Shown here: piece by piece, positions 46,122 through 55,913 of the stretch
Position numbering within the stretch: the first letter of the stretch is position 1
How the letters are laid out: the number at the start of each line of letters is the position of its first letter
From: Neonectria sp. B-13
Lineage: Eukaryota; Ascomycota; Sordariomycetes; Hypocreales; Nectriaceae
Reading direction: 5' to 3'
Length of the DNA: 64,000 nt
Assembly: GCA_002682825.1 (NCBI GenBank)
Contig: NOKP01000011.1
Span: 62,420-126,419, forward strand
The notes under the pieces: generated by a model
Seen by the model: only the letters and a program-made list of their open reading frames with translations
Databases searched by the model: none
Told to the model about the DNA's origin: nothing
Made by a program: the position numbers and the translations under genes

Positions 46122-46852
46122 TTAACGGCTGGTGGGCTTAGGCTTCGCGGGAGCACCCTTGGCACCCTGCTTGCTGACTTGTCGGCCCTGACCCTTGGCA
46201 GATGAAGCAGCGAGCTTGGCCTTCTCGGCCTTCTTGGCAGCGGCGTCGGCCTGCTTCTTGTCCTTGCTGTCCTTGATGGCGGCGGCGCGGGCGGCGGAGC
46301 GAGCCTCGGGGCGGATGTTGCGCTTCTCCTTGATCACATCGAGGGAAGCACCGACAATGCCTCGCTGGGCCTTGACGGTCTTGCGGGTTCGCTTCTTGGC
46401 AACCTCCTGTTCTATTTGTTAGTCCTGCTCCTTTGCGACGATTAAGAAGCCGGCTCATGACCCCGCGTAGAGTCTAGAGCGCGGCATGCGGTGGTTGATT
46501 CGTACCTCAGAGATACCCTTGCGGTGCTGTCGGCGGTAGAGGACGGTCCAGGAGATGCGACGGGGGTTCTTTCGTTGCAGGAAGAGCGACTCCGACTTGC
46601 CGTTCTGGAATCGGAAGATCTTGCTGTCGCCACGGACGTAGAGCTTACCCTACAAAGCCATCACCCGTTAGCCTCCGTCATGATCATATTCAACCAAACC
46701 CCAGGCCAATGCGTTGTATCCTTCTGCGACAGTGGTGGCCACGCCACGACTTCGTTTCGTCGATCGGATCGCACGACACTGGGGGAAAACATGGAGCGCA
46801 CCTTGCCAGGGTAAATTCTCGCGCCGGAGAAGGAGTCTTCGTAGGTTCGCAT
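46122..46852 (-). CDS. RPL24: 60S ribosomal protein eL24
   Basis: Exons 46852-46802, 46649-46506 and 46406-46122 (introns 152 and 99 nt) encode 159 residues. Translation starts [17 protein letters not shown], then [20 protein letters not shown] across the first junction, [16 protein letters not shown] and [26 protein letters not shown]. The C-terminus is the usual Lys/Ala-rich extension. The first donor is GTGCGC, weaker than usual but necessary to keep the frame. eL24 sits in the large subunit at the intersubunit bridge with 40S. Relatively long introns near the 5' end are common in fungal ribosomal protein genes. It is divergent from TAD1, sharing a 386-bp upstream region. Confidence 0.96.
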
Positions 46853-47238
46853 CTTGTCGCTGGTGGGCTGCTGTTAAGGCGACAAGCTGTTGTGTGGTGG
46901 ACCGTAGATTGGCGTTGTCAAAAGTTGAGGGTCGTGATACGGTCAATTTCTCGAATTGCAGCTGTGTGCCAGTGACTAAGCGCCTAGGGCAGGCGAAACG
47001 CTAAAATTTACCGGGTCAAGTCACGTGGGTTTTCACATGGATCATTTCGCTGCCCTTTGCGGAGAATTCTCGGCTCCTCTCGCCCATCCATTTTGGACCC
47101 GCTCCTTCACTTACAATTGTCTCGCAAGTGATTTGGATTGATGAGATATCTTCACTGGCTTATTTGAGGGCATCCTTGTTTATCATCGGCGAACACGTTC
47201 CTTCAGAGGCTCTTTGAACCTTTGAGAAGCATGAATAA
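46853..47238. promoter_or_regulatory. Divergent promoter region, eL24 / TAD1
   Basis: A 386-bp head-to-head spacer. CACGTG at 47022-47027 (in GTCACGTGGG) lies 15-20 bp downstream of AAATTTA, as in the MEC1 promoter. A four-codon uORF (three sense codons plus stop) begins at 47231 and its stop overlaps the TAD1 start codon. Use of the E-box by either gene is inference. Confidence 0.5.
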
Positions 47239-47242
47239 ATGA
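47231..47242 (+). promoter_or_regulatory. Four-codon uORF (3 codons + stop) overlapping the TAD1 start
   Basis: ATG AAT AAA TGA: the stop TGA at 47240-47242 overlaps the main ATG at 47239-47241 by two bases. If included in the mRNA, it could limit TAD1 translation or work by reinitiation. Confidence 0.5.
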
Positions 47243-48595
47243 CTTCCCGTCCAAACCTCATCGCCCGAGCGGTCTTGCAACAGTTCCAAAATCTCCCATC
47301 GAAAAGGAAACCCTTGGTTCGCGACAATGGCCTCCACGAATGGGTGCCGCTGAGCGGCATCGTTGCAGAAAGGGATGGGATTTTGACTTGTTTGGCTTTG
47401 GCGTAAGCTGGATCTGTAATTTTTCAAGTGGTAGATCCTCATCCTAAGAACACATAGAACCGGAATGAAATGCCTGCCAGCCTCCAAAATACTAGAATCC
47501 AATGGCGTAGGAATCCATGATTGGCATGCCGAGATCCTGGCCATTAGGACTTTCAACCGGTTTCTGCTAGACGAGTGTCGCAAACTTACTGATAATGGAG
47601 CTGCGTCCGATATACTGCGAAGGAGGCCGGAAGCAGGATCATCTAATGGAAATGGCGCGTATGAGAAGCCATTCGAAATCAGAGATGATGTGAAGCTTCA
47701 CATGTACTGTTCTGAAGCCCCATGTATGTTCATAAGCTACGGCTAGGAACATAGACCGCCATAGCTGACAGATCCAGGCGGTGATGCCAGCATGGAGCTC
47801 ACAATAGCTGCCCAGGAAGACGCTTCTCCATGGCAAGCCCCAGTGCCCGATACACCAGACTCGGAATCGAAGCCCGAGGTCTCCCTTCCGGGACGTGCCT
47901 ACTTCTCTCAGCTTGGCATCGTCCGCCGCAAGCCCGCCAGGGGAGATGCTCCGCCTACGCTCTCCAAGTCTTGCTCCGACAAGATCGCCCTCAAGCAATG
48001 CACCTCACTTCTGTCGTCTCTGACATCCCTCTTCATTGACCCTACAAACGCATACATCCACAGTCTCATTCTGCCAGAATCGCAGCACTCGTCGACGGCG
48101 TGCCGCCGAGCCTTCTCAGCAGATGGCCGAATGCAACCCATGGTTGGGCGGCGATGGCCTGGGGGTTACTCGTTTAAAGAGTTCGTCACCGAAACAACGG
48201 ACTTAGAATTCGAGTTTTCTAAAAGAGCCGTGCAGGCTCGCTCGGACAAGATTTCTGCAAGTAATCTTGCGGCGGCGTGGTCACGTTCAGGCGTTGAGGA
48301 GACCATCTTGGGAGGTGTCATCCAAGGTAGAAAGCCGTTCAGCTTGAAGGGAGCCAGCCGGATGTCGCGAAGGGGTATGTGGGAAATGGCAAGAGATGTC
48401 GCCTCCAATCTCGGCCAGCAAGACTTCGGTACATCTGAATATCTTAGAACCGAGACTTATCGGGATATTAAAGACGGCCTGCTGCTGGCGCACAGGAGAC
48501 AGGTCAAGGGAGACACCCGGCAGATGGCGCTGATTGGGTGGATTAAGAATGATGGGGGATCAGACTTTGGGATAGAAGAGCGTGGCAATCATTGA
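47239..48595 (+). CDS. TAD1: tRNA-specific adenosine deaminase Tad1/ADAT1
   Basis: Exons 47239-47402, 47458-47723 and 47778-48595 (introns 55 and 54 nt) encode 415 residues. The A-deaminase core is assembled across both junctions: DWHAE with zinc ligand H78 and proton-shuttle E80, SEAPCGGDAS with zinc ligand C144 (its codon is split by intron 2), and SKSCSDKI with the third ligand C210. The enzyme converts A37 of tRNA-Ala to inosine. The domain order and the ADAR-like spacing of the second Cys distinguish it from the Tad2/Tad3 family. The start is fixed by an in-frame TAA directly upstream (47236-47238). The N-terminal LARAVLQQF... segment matches the usual Tad1 beginning in style. Confidence 0.92.
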
Positions 48596-48884
48596 CATCA
48601 TTAGAGATTGGTATTTCTCTGGATGTAAGTCGTAATTTTTTTTGTACAGTTCAATAAACCGCAGCCAGCCTGAATAAAGTCGCTGTTTCACCACGACATT
48701 CTCGCCGGCCGTGACATTTTGCGTACCAATCCCAGTTCACCATTGCAGAACCTTGGGAACCATGAGAACGACCTTCCTCTCAGATTCCGGGGAATAACTC
48801 CGCCTATAGGAACTAGACAGCCTCAGGGGCCGAACAAGGCCTAAGCTTTCACCGCCCTTCCGCCCTAGATGGTGAAGAGCACAT

Positions 48885-49569
48885 TTACTCGACCTTGCTC
48901 TCGAAGTTCTCGCCCTCAACAAGTTCGGGGATATCCTCGTCGTCGTCGCCCTTCTCAGCCTTCTGCATGTTCTGGTAGCTCTCGGCGAGCTTGCGGAGGG
49001 AGGCCAGGGAGTCGGGGCCAAGCTGGTTGAGGATGCCGGGGACAAGCTCGGTCAGCTCCTTGTCCTCACCGTTGCCGTAGATGGCGAAGGTGTTGGCAGG
49101 GACGGCGGCGTGGACTGTGGTGGGGGAACAGGTTAGCATGGGAAAACACCAACGACCCCTCATCACGGCAGGAGACGGGCGGATGACTAACCCTTGGGAG
49201 CGGCGAAGTGGATAACGTTGCCGTCCGACTTGAACATGTTGACCTCCTCAATGGCCTGGATGGGCTGAGTGTTGAGCTTCTTGAGAGCCTGCTGGAGCTT
49301 CTTGTCGTCGGCGCCGCCGCGAGCGGGCGCACGCTTCATCTTTCTTCGGGGGGTGCCCTTTCCACTATATTGACATTTTGGTTAGCTGCGGTCATCGGCG
49401 TTTGGCGGCACTTGGGCCGTTCAATAGAGGTGGACATACCCTACATCTCGCAGTCAGTAAAAGACGACCAGGCGCAAGCTTGCACAATACACGGGGGAAT
49501 TCACGTACCAATTCGGGCACCCTGGCCGACGAGGCCGAGCTTCTTGAGGCGCTCCTGGACGTCCGACAT
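48885..49569 (-). CDS. EGD1: Nascent polypeptide-associated complex beta subunit (BTF3/NAC-beta)
   Basis: Modelled exons are 49569-49509, a single base at 49440, 49364-49192 and 49114-48885, giving 154 residues. [12 protein letters not shown] opens the protein. [18 protein letters not shown] (the ribosome-binding RRK-x-KK-like region), [39 protein letters not shown] and [15 protein letters not shown] form the NAC domain. Splicing directly from 49508 to 49365 puts the frame out and meets a stop soon after. Inserting the G at 49440, bounded by TAG and GTATGT, restores the conserved IGGKGTP. The Gly codon at residue 21 is then built one base per exon. NAC binds nascent chains at the ribosome exit. 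The family call is certain; the micro-exon is a prediction. Confidence 0.93.
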
Positions 49570-50428
49570 GATGTGCTGTGAGGTTGAGGGTTCGGGGTGC
49601 GGGGAATCCGAAACTCGAACAAACTGCGGTAGGGCTCGTTAGCGGGCGCGGATTCGGACGGGGAAAATCGAAGGCTCGAGGCAGACGGGTTGGAGGAGGC
49701 GAGTGGGCGCAGGTCGGGAGACGTACCGGTGATATAGGCGTGGGTAGTGAGCTGTTGACGCCGTCGGCTTCGAGCAATGGTGATGGTTTGGAGTAGATTT
49801 TGTGCGTGCCAAGAGTTTTCGCCTGTGGAACTACCATTTCGCCGAGGGGGCGCCACCCTTCACCCACTTCACCCTTGTGCCATCCCAGTCTCGTGGGGTA
49901 AAGTGCCGTAAAGAGCCAAAGGCAGATCCCCACAGCCTGTGCCGCCAATTATTGCACCGTTGTTGGAGAATCAAGATTGTTGTTCTTTGGCTTTCATGTC
50001 AATTGTCTTAGGCAATTCACGTTGGATTTCTTTTCCTTGCTTTGGGGTTCACAGCTCAGTGCCGTCGCAAGTATCGTCTGAAGTGCTAACAGGCCCGCCA
50101 AGCCCTAAGCCACTTTACAAACCTGCCGCATGCATCCTCGCTGTGTTTACACCATCACAAGGAAGTGCCTATCACGCATCGCAATGAACTGCTACTGCTA
50201 AGCTCTAGACATGGTCGTGTCACTCTTAGCCCATGTCATGTCGAGTCGAGAGACGTTCATTAGATACCTTCCAATCCCCCAAATAACTCCAAACCCTTGT
50301 CGCGCCCTCTCCAGACATGATTATCCCTTATGCCACCATGGTATTTGTACATGTACATGCCGGGCTCTCGACAGCTGAGCCCGGATACTCTTACAAGCAT
50401 TAAATATGCGCGTATACAAGAAGGGTCC
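49570..50428. other. Spacer between NAC-beta start and CBP4 stop
   Basis: This holds the NAC-beta promoter and leader (about 49570-49850) and the CBP4 3' flank. No gene is supported in the middle. Confidence 0.5.
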
Positions 50429-50901
50429 TCATTTGGCCTCAAGTCCAGCCTCCCGTCGCATCTCCTCTCGTCGAGCGTCCGTCTCCTTCTTTGACTCCTT
50501 GGCATTTGTCAACAGGGCCTTCTTCTTTCGCTCTTCTTCTTCCTTAACAACTATCCAGACTAATGATGTGTCAGCGATTGCATTTCACGTTGGGGTCGGG
50601 CGCGCGCACTCGGCTTGTCTGACTTGGAGTATTCCTTCAGTCTCGTCACAAAGTCGTCAAACTCCTGCTGCCGCTCTTCCACGTTCTCCAAGCTCTTCTT
50701 TCGGAGCTCCGGGTTGTACCTCGATCGCAATTCCTCCTCGGTCGGGGTCAACCACATGGTAAAAGCCGGTCCACCGACGGCCAAAGCGGTACCACTACAT
50801 TCAGCAATCAGCCATTAATCCCATACAGCAAGCAGAAGGTTGACTCACCCGATGGCGACCTTGGTCCACAACCACCAATTCGTGGGCTTCTTTGCTGCCA
50901 T
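50429..50901 (-). CDS. CBP4: Cbp4, cytochrome bc1 complex assembly factor
   Basis: Exons 50901-50849, 50794-50610 and 50559-50429 (introns 54 and 50 nt) encode 122 residues. The N-terminus [14 protein letters not shown] leads into a single membrane segment ([19 protein letters not shown]). [21 protein letters not shown] and [31 protein letters not shown] follow. The middle donor GTGCGC is weak but joins the conserved SDKP-IWIV block. Family members are mitochondrial inner-membrane proteins needed to assemble cytochrome b into ubiquinol-cytochrome c reductase. Length, single membrane anchor and charged C-terminal helix agree. The protein is short enough that no single uninterrupted frame shows it; the model depends on splicing. 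Confidence 0.9.
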
Positions 50902-51586
50902 GTTCGTAAATAGGAAATTTCTGCGATTTCCGTACTGGTGAGATCCTCGTGGATGGAATTTGGTTGCGTGGACTTCTCTCCACGATCTCTTCCAATGACG
51001 ATTTTCGCGATTGACCATCCGTCATGGATTGGGCAGAATTTGATTGGTGGCTAGGTTGAATTGGGAAGGCGGTAAGTTGACGGCAGTAAGCTTATTCCGA
51101 GGCCCGGCACGCCCAGGAACAGCCCACTCTCCACCATCCTCCTGTCATTGACCTCCCGATAACTACCATCTTGACGTGGTTTTGCGTAGTAGAAATAAGT
51201 TCAAAGGACTAAGGAGAACTCTTACTGACAGCTTTAACAGTGAGATAAAGAATGCACCCATATTTATAGCACGCCTATCTCTGACTTCAACCAACTGATA
51301 TCGACTATGAGGTTATTCATAAAGTCGTATCGTTCAAAGGACAATGCAAGTCGAAGTTGACCGTCATGGCTACTCATGCGGTAATTGTTTTAATTTACAT
51401 GTTACATGATTTGACTCGTTACACTTTACTCTCTCCTACTTGCCCCGAATTTGGATTCGGTGGTATATCTGATCTCCACATTGCCACTTATATACAGCCT
51501 CAACGAACTAGGCCTTTAGGGTGGTACGCAAATGAGGATAACCCGAAAGACATTGGGGTATGATCAGAGATGAAACAAAAATAGGG

Positions 51587-51636
51587 GAAAAGTATAGAGA
51601 ACAAACAAAAAGATGAAAGAAAAGTAGAGAACAAAC
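51587..51636 (+). repeat. Pair of imperfect 18-20-nt direct repeats in purine-rich tract
   Basis: GAAAAGTATAGAGAACAAAC at 51587-51606 recurs without two bases as GAAAAGTAGAGAACAAAC at 51619-51636. It sits in a purine-rich stretch of the AT-rich intergenic interval. Confidence 0.7.
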
Positions 51637-52823
51637 GACGGGGTGATACGAAGAAGTTACGAAAGTGCGGCAGCCGTTGAGGAGGGGAGAAGGGATAAAA
51701 CGTACAGAGTGATGCTCACATATTTCGACAAGTCCTCAATCCAACGCAGCTAAGATAACTTGCAATGACGCTTGGTTGCCATCTAAGTTGTGCCTACTGA
51801 AACTCAGATAACTTTGACGCTCAAGATCTCATCACCAATGCTCTCAGCCAACTTAGAGGTAACTTTGCAATCTCTTAGAGAAGCCCATTTCCACTATCAC
51901 ATCACTTATCCATAGTTACTCGTACTATTTGTTCATCAGACATTTTCTGTCAAACCAAACTATGGTAATGTCTGTAAAGGTGTACAATGTTGATAGTGCT
52001 ATCGCAGATTGGCTTTGGGTGAACCTGTCGTCGTGATCCATAATTTCATTCTCTACAAATTGTCCAAGAACACGCATCGCTGAAATCTCTAGAAATGAGA
52101 CACAGGTGAAAGTAAGCCCACGCGTGTATCTCACAAGATTAAGAACGAAACGCGCGATGCTCAATGTCTCCCAATGAACAGGTTGCCGGGCGAGACTCAA
52201 AGGTTGTGGAGATGACAAAAAACCAAGTCCTATGTCTTCGCTACCTTAGAATTGGCCTCCTAAGCCATGTAATCGGGTTAAGGGACACATTGAGACAATC
52301 CGAAGCAGTCAATCACGTTGCATGAGTATCAGGGCTCCTTTTGGGCCTTTTTGAACAATAATCGTTCAGAGAGAATGTGCGCCACGTTTCGCGACTCAAC
52401 AAATCGAAATTCATCTCTATCAGAATCCCATGTCAAGGTTTGTGTGATTTACAGTTGTCAAGTGAAGACAATTTGGTAACCTGCGACTTGAAGTGCGATC
52501 AAATCAGACCTGCACTAAGCGATGCACCAACGCTCGCGCCGATAGAGAACTAAATCTCAAAGCGCAGACAGTGCAACGCAGCGTAGTTCAACGATCGCAG
52601 GCAGCAACGTAGTGGTTTTTAATAAGCCTATTAGATTATTGTAGACTCGGGTGATTTTGCGAGTTGCAAAGGGTTGAATGTCGCACAACGGCCAGTTAGG
52701 TGCATGGCCGCTGAAAGACTTAAAAGCCCAGATGATGCCACGCCAATGCTCTTGACCTACATGCAATTGAACGTCGCACTTCAACTGCAGGTACGGATCA
52801 CGGCTTACAGCGATGGATGCAGT

Positions 52824-52857
52824 CAGCAGCCAGCAGCCAGCAGCCAGCAGCCAGCAG
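52824..52857 (+). repeat. CAGCAGC heptanucleotide tandem repeat
   Basis: Nearly five perfect copies of the 7-mer CAGCAGC. The 7-nt period means it would shift frame in each copy, so it is unlikely to be coding. Confidence 0.9.
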
Positions 52858-53334
52858 AATTATGGTGGCCTTGGCCTAGGACTCTCGAGAATGGCGGCTG
52901 TAACGTGCCATGCGCAGAGGAGACGATACTCAAACACCCAAGCGCCGAAGGATGGCAACGCAGGATGGTATGTTTCAATGGATGCTGATGGACTGCTGAC
53001 TGGACACGACGGCATTGATGGACGTTGGGTCGGGCCTTCTTGCGCTTGCGCTTGCGGTGGCAAAAGCCCATCTTCCCAAACAAGACGCTGCACAGCCTCT
53101 GACTGGTCGACGGCCGAGGTGAGCGACAGGGCCGTTCGACGTATGGCGTCTCAGAAGCTCATCATCCATGTTCAGCGGGGATGATTTATCCAAGGTCGGC
53201 CTGGCACGAGGACAACTTGTTGAGCCAAGCACAGGCGGCGATTGATGTCATTGTCCCGCCAATTGCGATCCATTTTCCGGCTCGTTTCCTTTCTCTGGGT
53301 CTCGTGATGCCCAAAGCTGGTTCGTTCGGTGAGG

Positions 53335-53370
53335 CCTCCGCGACCTCCGCGACCTCCGCGACCTCCGCGA
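53335..53370 (+). repeat. CCTCCGCGA nonanucleotide tandem repeat
   Basis: Four perfect copies of a 9-mer, followed by decayed CCTCAGCCT-like units to about 53393. The period is a multiple of three, so long frames run through it on both strands, but no domain supports coding. Confidence 0.9.
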
Positions 53371-54701
53371 CCTCAGCCTCTTCAGCCTCAGCCTGGAGGT
53401 GGCAAGCCATCGAGATGGACCAGCACGGAGGCAGCGCGGCGAAGTTGAATCCATAATATTCAGCAACTCTAGCGAAGCGCCGTGAAGGGAGTTTGCGTCT
53501 AAGTTCGTGCCCGGGCCCGCCACCGAGTCCGTTCGCCGTCGATCCACGGATGGGTTCTTGGCCGTACTCCACAGATGATGTTTGCGACTTTATGCCATGA
53601 AGCAAGCGAAGTGAGGGTTGATTCAGGGATGGAAAGCATGCGCATCGTGCCGTCGTGGAGTAATTAGGTACACAGTCGGCCACTGTTTCGTTTCGAGATT
53701 GGGCAACGATTTCCCCCTTCAAGGAGGAATTGGGGAGATGCGCGTTTCGCATCTTCGTCCCTGAGCGTCGACGGGAGGAGAAGACGAGACGATGACGAGG
53801 CCGGCGACCAATCAATCGGACCAATCTGGGTTAAGGGTGATTCTGATACACGGCCGCTTTGTCTGGTACAACCGGCTCCGACATGCCCCAGCGCCGGGTC
53901 AGCGCAAGGCCAGCGCGAGGGCATGCACACGCATTGAGGTCGGGAGAGCAAAACAAAACTAAACAGCTGTCCGGCAGAGGTCCATGCCGACGCATCCTGG
54001 CGGTATAGCATGCATTGCTACGGTGCTACTCTCGAGTGCCTGCAGTAAGGGGATCCTTCGTAGTAGTCTTCGTAGTAAGCTGGCAGTCGCTGGGATTGTG
54101 AGGAAGAGTGCCAGCGGAGCATTGTGTGTTGTGTTATTACCCCTGCAGCAGTCCCCGTCACATGGAGTCGCTTTTCTCGGTGGCCGGGGGTGGTCAACGG
54201 CAAAGGACCCGCCCGGTCAAGCCACGGTCTTTTGCTTGCATTGGCGTTAGGGGAAGGGGGCCAAGCCGGCAGCGGCGTAACGCCCTGTCATTTGGGCCAT
54301 TGGCATGGATCCAAGGACCGACAAGCATTATCTGTGGTTTTGCCATTTTGGTGGCTTGTTAAGGCTGTGAGTGCGGCGCACATGGTGCAAGAGGGCGTTC
54401 TCGTGGTCATGCCGCCACACCTCCACGCTTCGACGGAAGACGAGCTTGAGCCGTCTAGTGACACAAGGAGGAAAAGTTGGCCATTTGACATGTTCGTCAT
54501 TAGAGTCCCCCTTTGCCCCGAGGGATGCTATGTTCCAGCGAGTTGTGGACGCCCTCACCGTTGTGACGGCGAGGGGATGGACAACTCAGTGCTCACCTCA
54601 CCCACCAGGACCCTCAACCACACACCTCAGGCCCCGGAGTGGAGGGAGGGACAAGCGCCCCCTGGATATCGGGCCACCCCAGCAGGGCCTGCAGCCCGGT
54701 T

Positions 54702-54728
54702 CCAGGGCTCCAGGGCTCCAGGGCTCCA
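54702..54728 (+). repeat. CCAGGGCT octanucleotide tandem repeat
   Basis: About 3.4 perfect copies of an 8-mer in GC-rich intergenic sequence. Confidence 0.85.
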
Positions 54729-55913
54729 TCGCTCGCTAAAAGCACTTCCATGCTTCCTAAGTCTGGGCTGGCGCGTTCTGGCCCGGGGCTGGATCGATGG
54801 CCTCGACGGACACCTTTAATTAGTGGTTGCTTTAAGGCGAGGCACCGCCAAGCGCCGCATTTTCTCCAGTGGAGTGACCAACTGAACTGGCACTGGGAGG
54901 ATTCCCACATTGCTGGCCAGAGCTGGTAACTTTGCCCCGCCTAATGGGAGGGGAACGGGCGAGTCCCCTCGACTGGGTACCTGCGTGCGCCATGTCCCCC
55001 CCAACACGGTAACACTACAGGACTCCACACTCACTGGAGGCAGGCGGGGGAGTGCACCCGCACCTTTACTCCTCGATCCTCCCAACTCCATCCCGCCGCC
55101 ATCTCCTTCGTCTCGGAGACCGCCTCGGAGACACCCAGCATAAAGGGAATTCCTCCGCATCTCCCCTTCAGCCTATCCGTAAGTAGCTTTTGGACGGCCC
55201 TAGCCCTGCCCAGGTTGTCCAGCGTGCGCCGCAGCGTTGGCCCACCACCACCGACCCCGATTCGAACAGAGTCCTCCTCTCCCTCTTCCTCTCCTCGTTA
55301 CTCGCTCGTGCTGTAATTTGTTCCAATTAGCCTTCTTTCCTTTTCTTTTATTGCCACCTCCCTCGCCCTTTATTGCAAGTATACATACCTATTCCTGGTG
55401 CGGCTGTGTGTCACTCCTCCTCCAGCCACCAGCCACCGCGCTGCCAGCCCGTCGCACCCGCCAGTCACCTGTCGCATGTCGGTCATCTCGTCGCCGCAAA
55501 CGTTCGCCCAAACTCCGACCACGCTGAGCAGCCAACTCGCAGTTCGCAAGGGGGCGCGGCCCCAGCTCTTGCTCTTCCCTTCTCCCGTACTTTGCACCTC
55601 TCCTTTCGCCTCGAAATCGTCGACCGCCACTTGCTCGAATCTCTAACAGTAGCACCTCATCCGGATCCGTCGATCATCCCGCTTCCGAGACGTTGTGGCC
55701 CCGAGTGCAGCAGAGCTGCGGCAATGCGACTGTAGCCCAGCTAACCTTACTTGGAGTTGCGCCAACCAACCGCCATTCCTCCCACGGGACCTGGGTCCCA
55801 GGACCACCCAGTCATCTTGTCTTCAGCCTTAAACCTCTATATTACTTGACGACGAGCGCTTGAACCCGAAATCGAACTTCGACTGCGTTCTGCTATATTT
55901 TCAAACCGCCGTC

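Larger units (their letters stand above)
50902..55913. other. Gene-free 5 kb with minisatellites, upstream of SKT5
   Basis: About 51100-52700 is visibly AT-richer than the surroundings and nearly free of long frames. About 52800-54900 is GC-richer and contains three short tandem repeats, listed separately. About 55050-55913 is C/T-rich and probably the promoter and long leader of SKT5. Open frames such as 53186-53824 (minus) and 54124-54819 (plus) are low-complexity or unsupported. No transposase, terminal repeats or known RNA gene is recognised. Confidence 0.45.

Noticed and set aside
51100..52700. AT-rich block as a RIP-degraded transposon
   Set aside because: No terminal repeats, no transposase or reverse transcriptase remnant that I can read. 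RIP indices could not be computed, so it is only mentioned as a possibility.
52824..52857. Short regular repeats as a CRISPR array
   Set aside because: Contiguous 7-mers without spacers, in a eukaryotic genome: a simple microsatellite.
53186..53824. Minus-strand 212-codon frame with repeated AEVAEV
   Set aside because: The repeat comes from the 9-nt minisatellite, which stays open in several frames. The rest is unsupported.
54124..54819. Plus-strand 231-codon frame
   Set aside because: GC-rich low-complexity sequence crossing the 8-nt minisatellite. No domain or splice context.
55237..55735. Several overlapping frames before SKT5
   Set aside because: Lie in the C/T-rich leader on both strands, overlap each other and show no domain.
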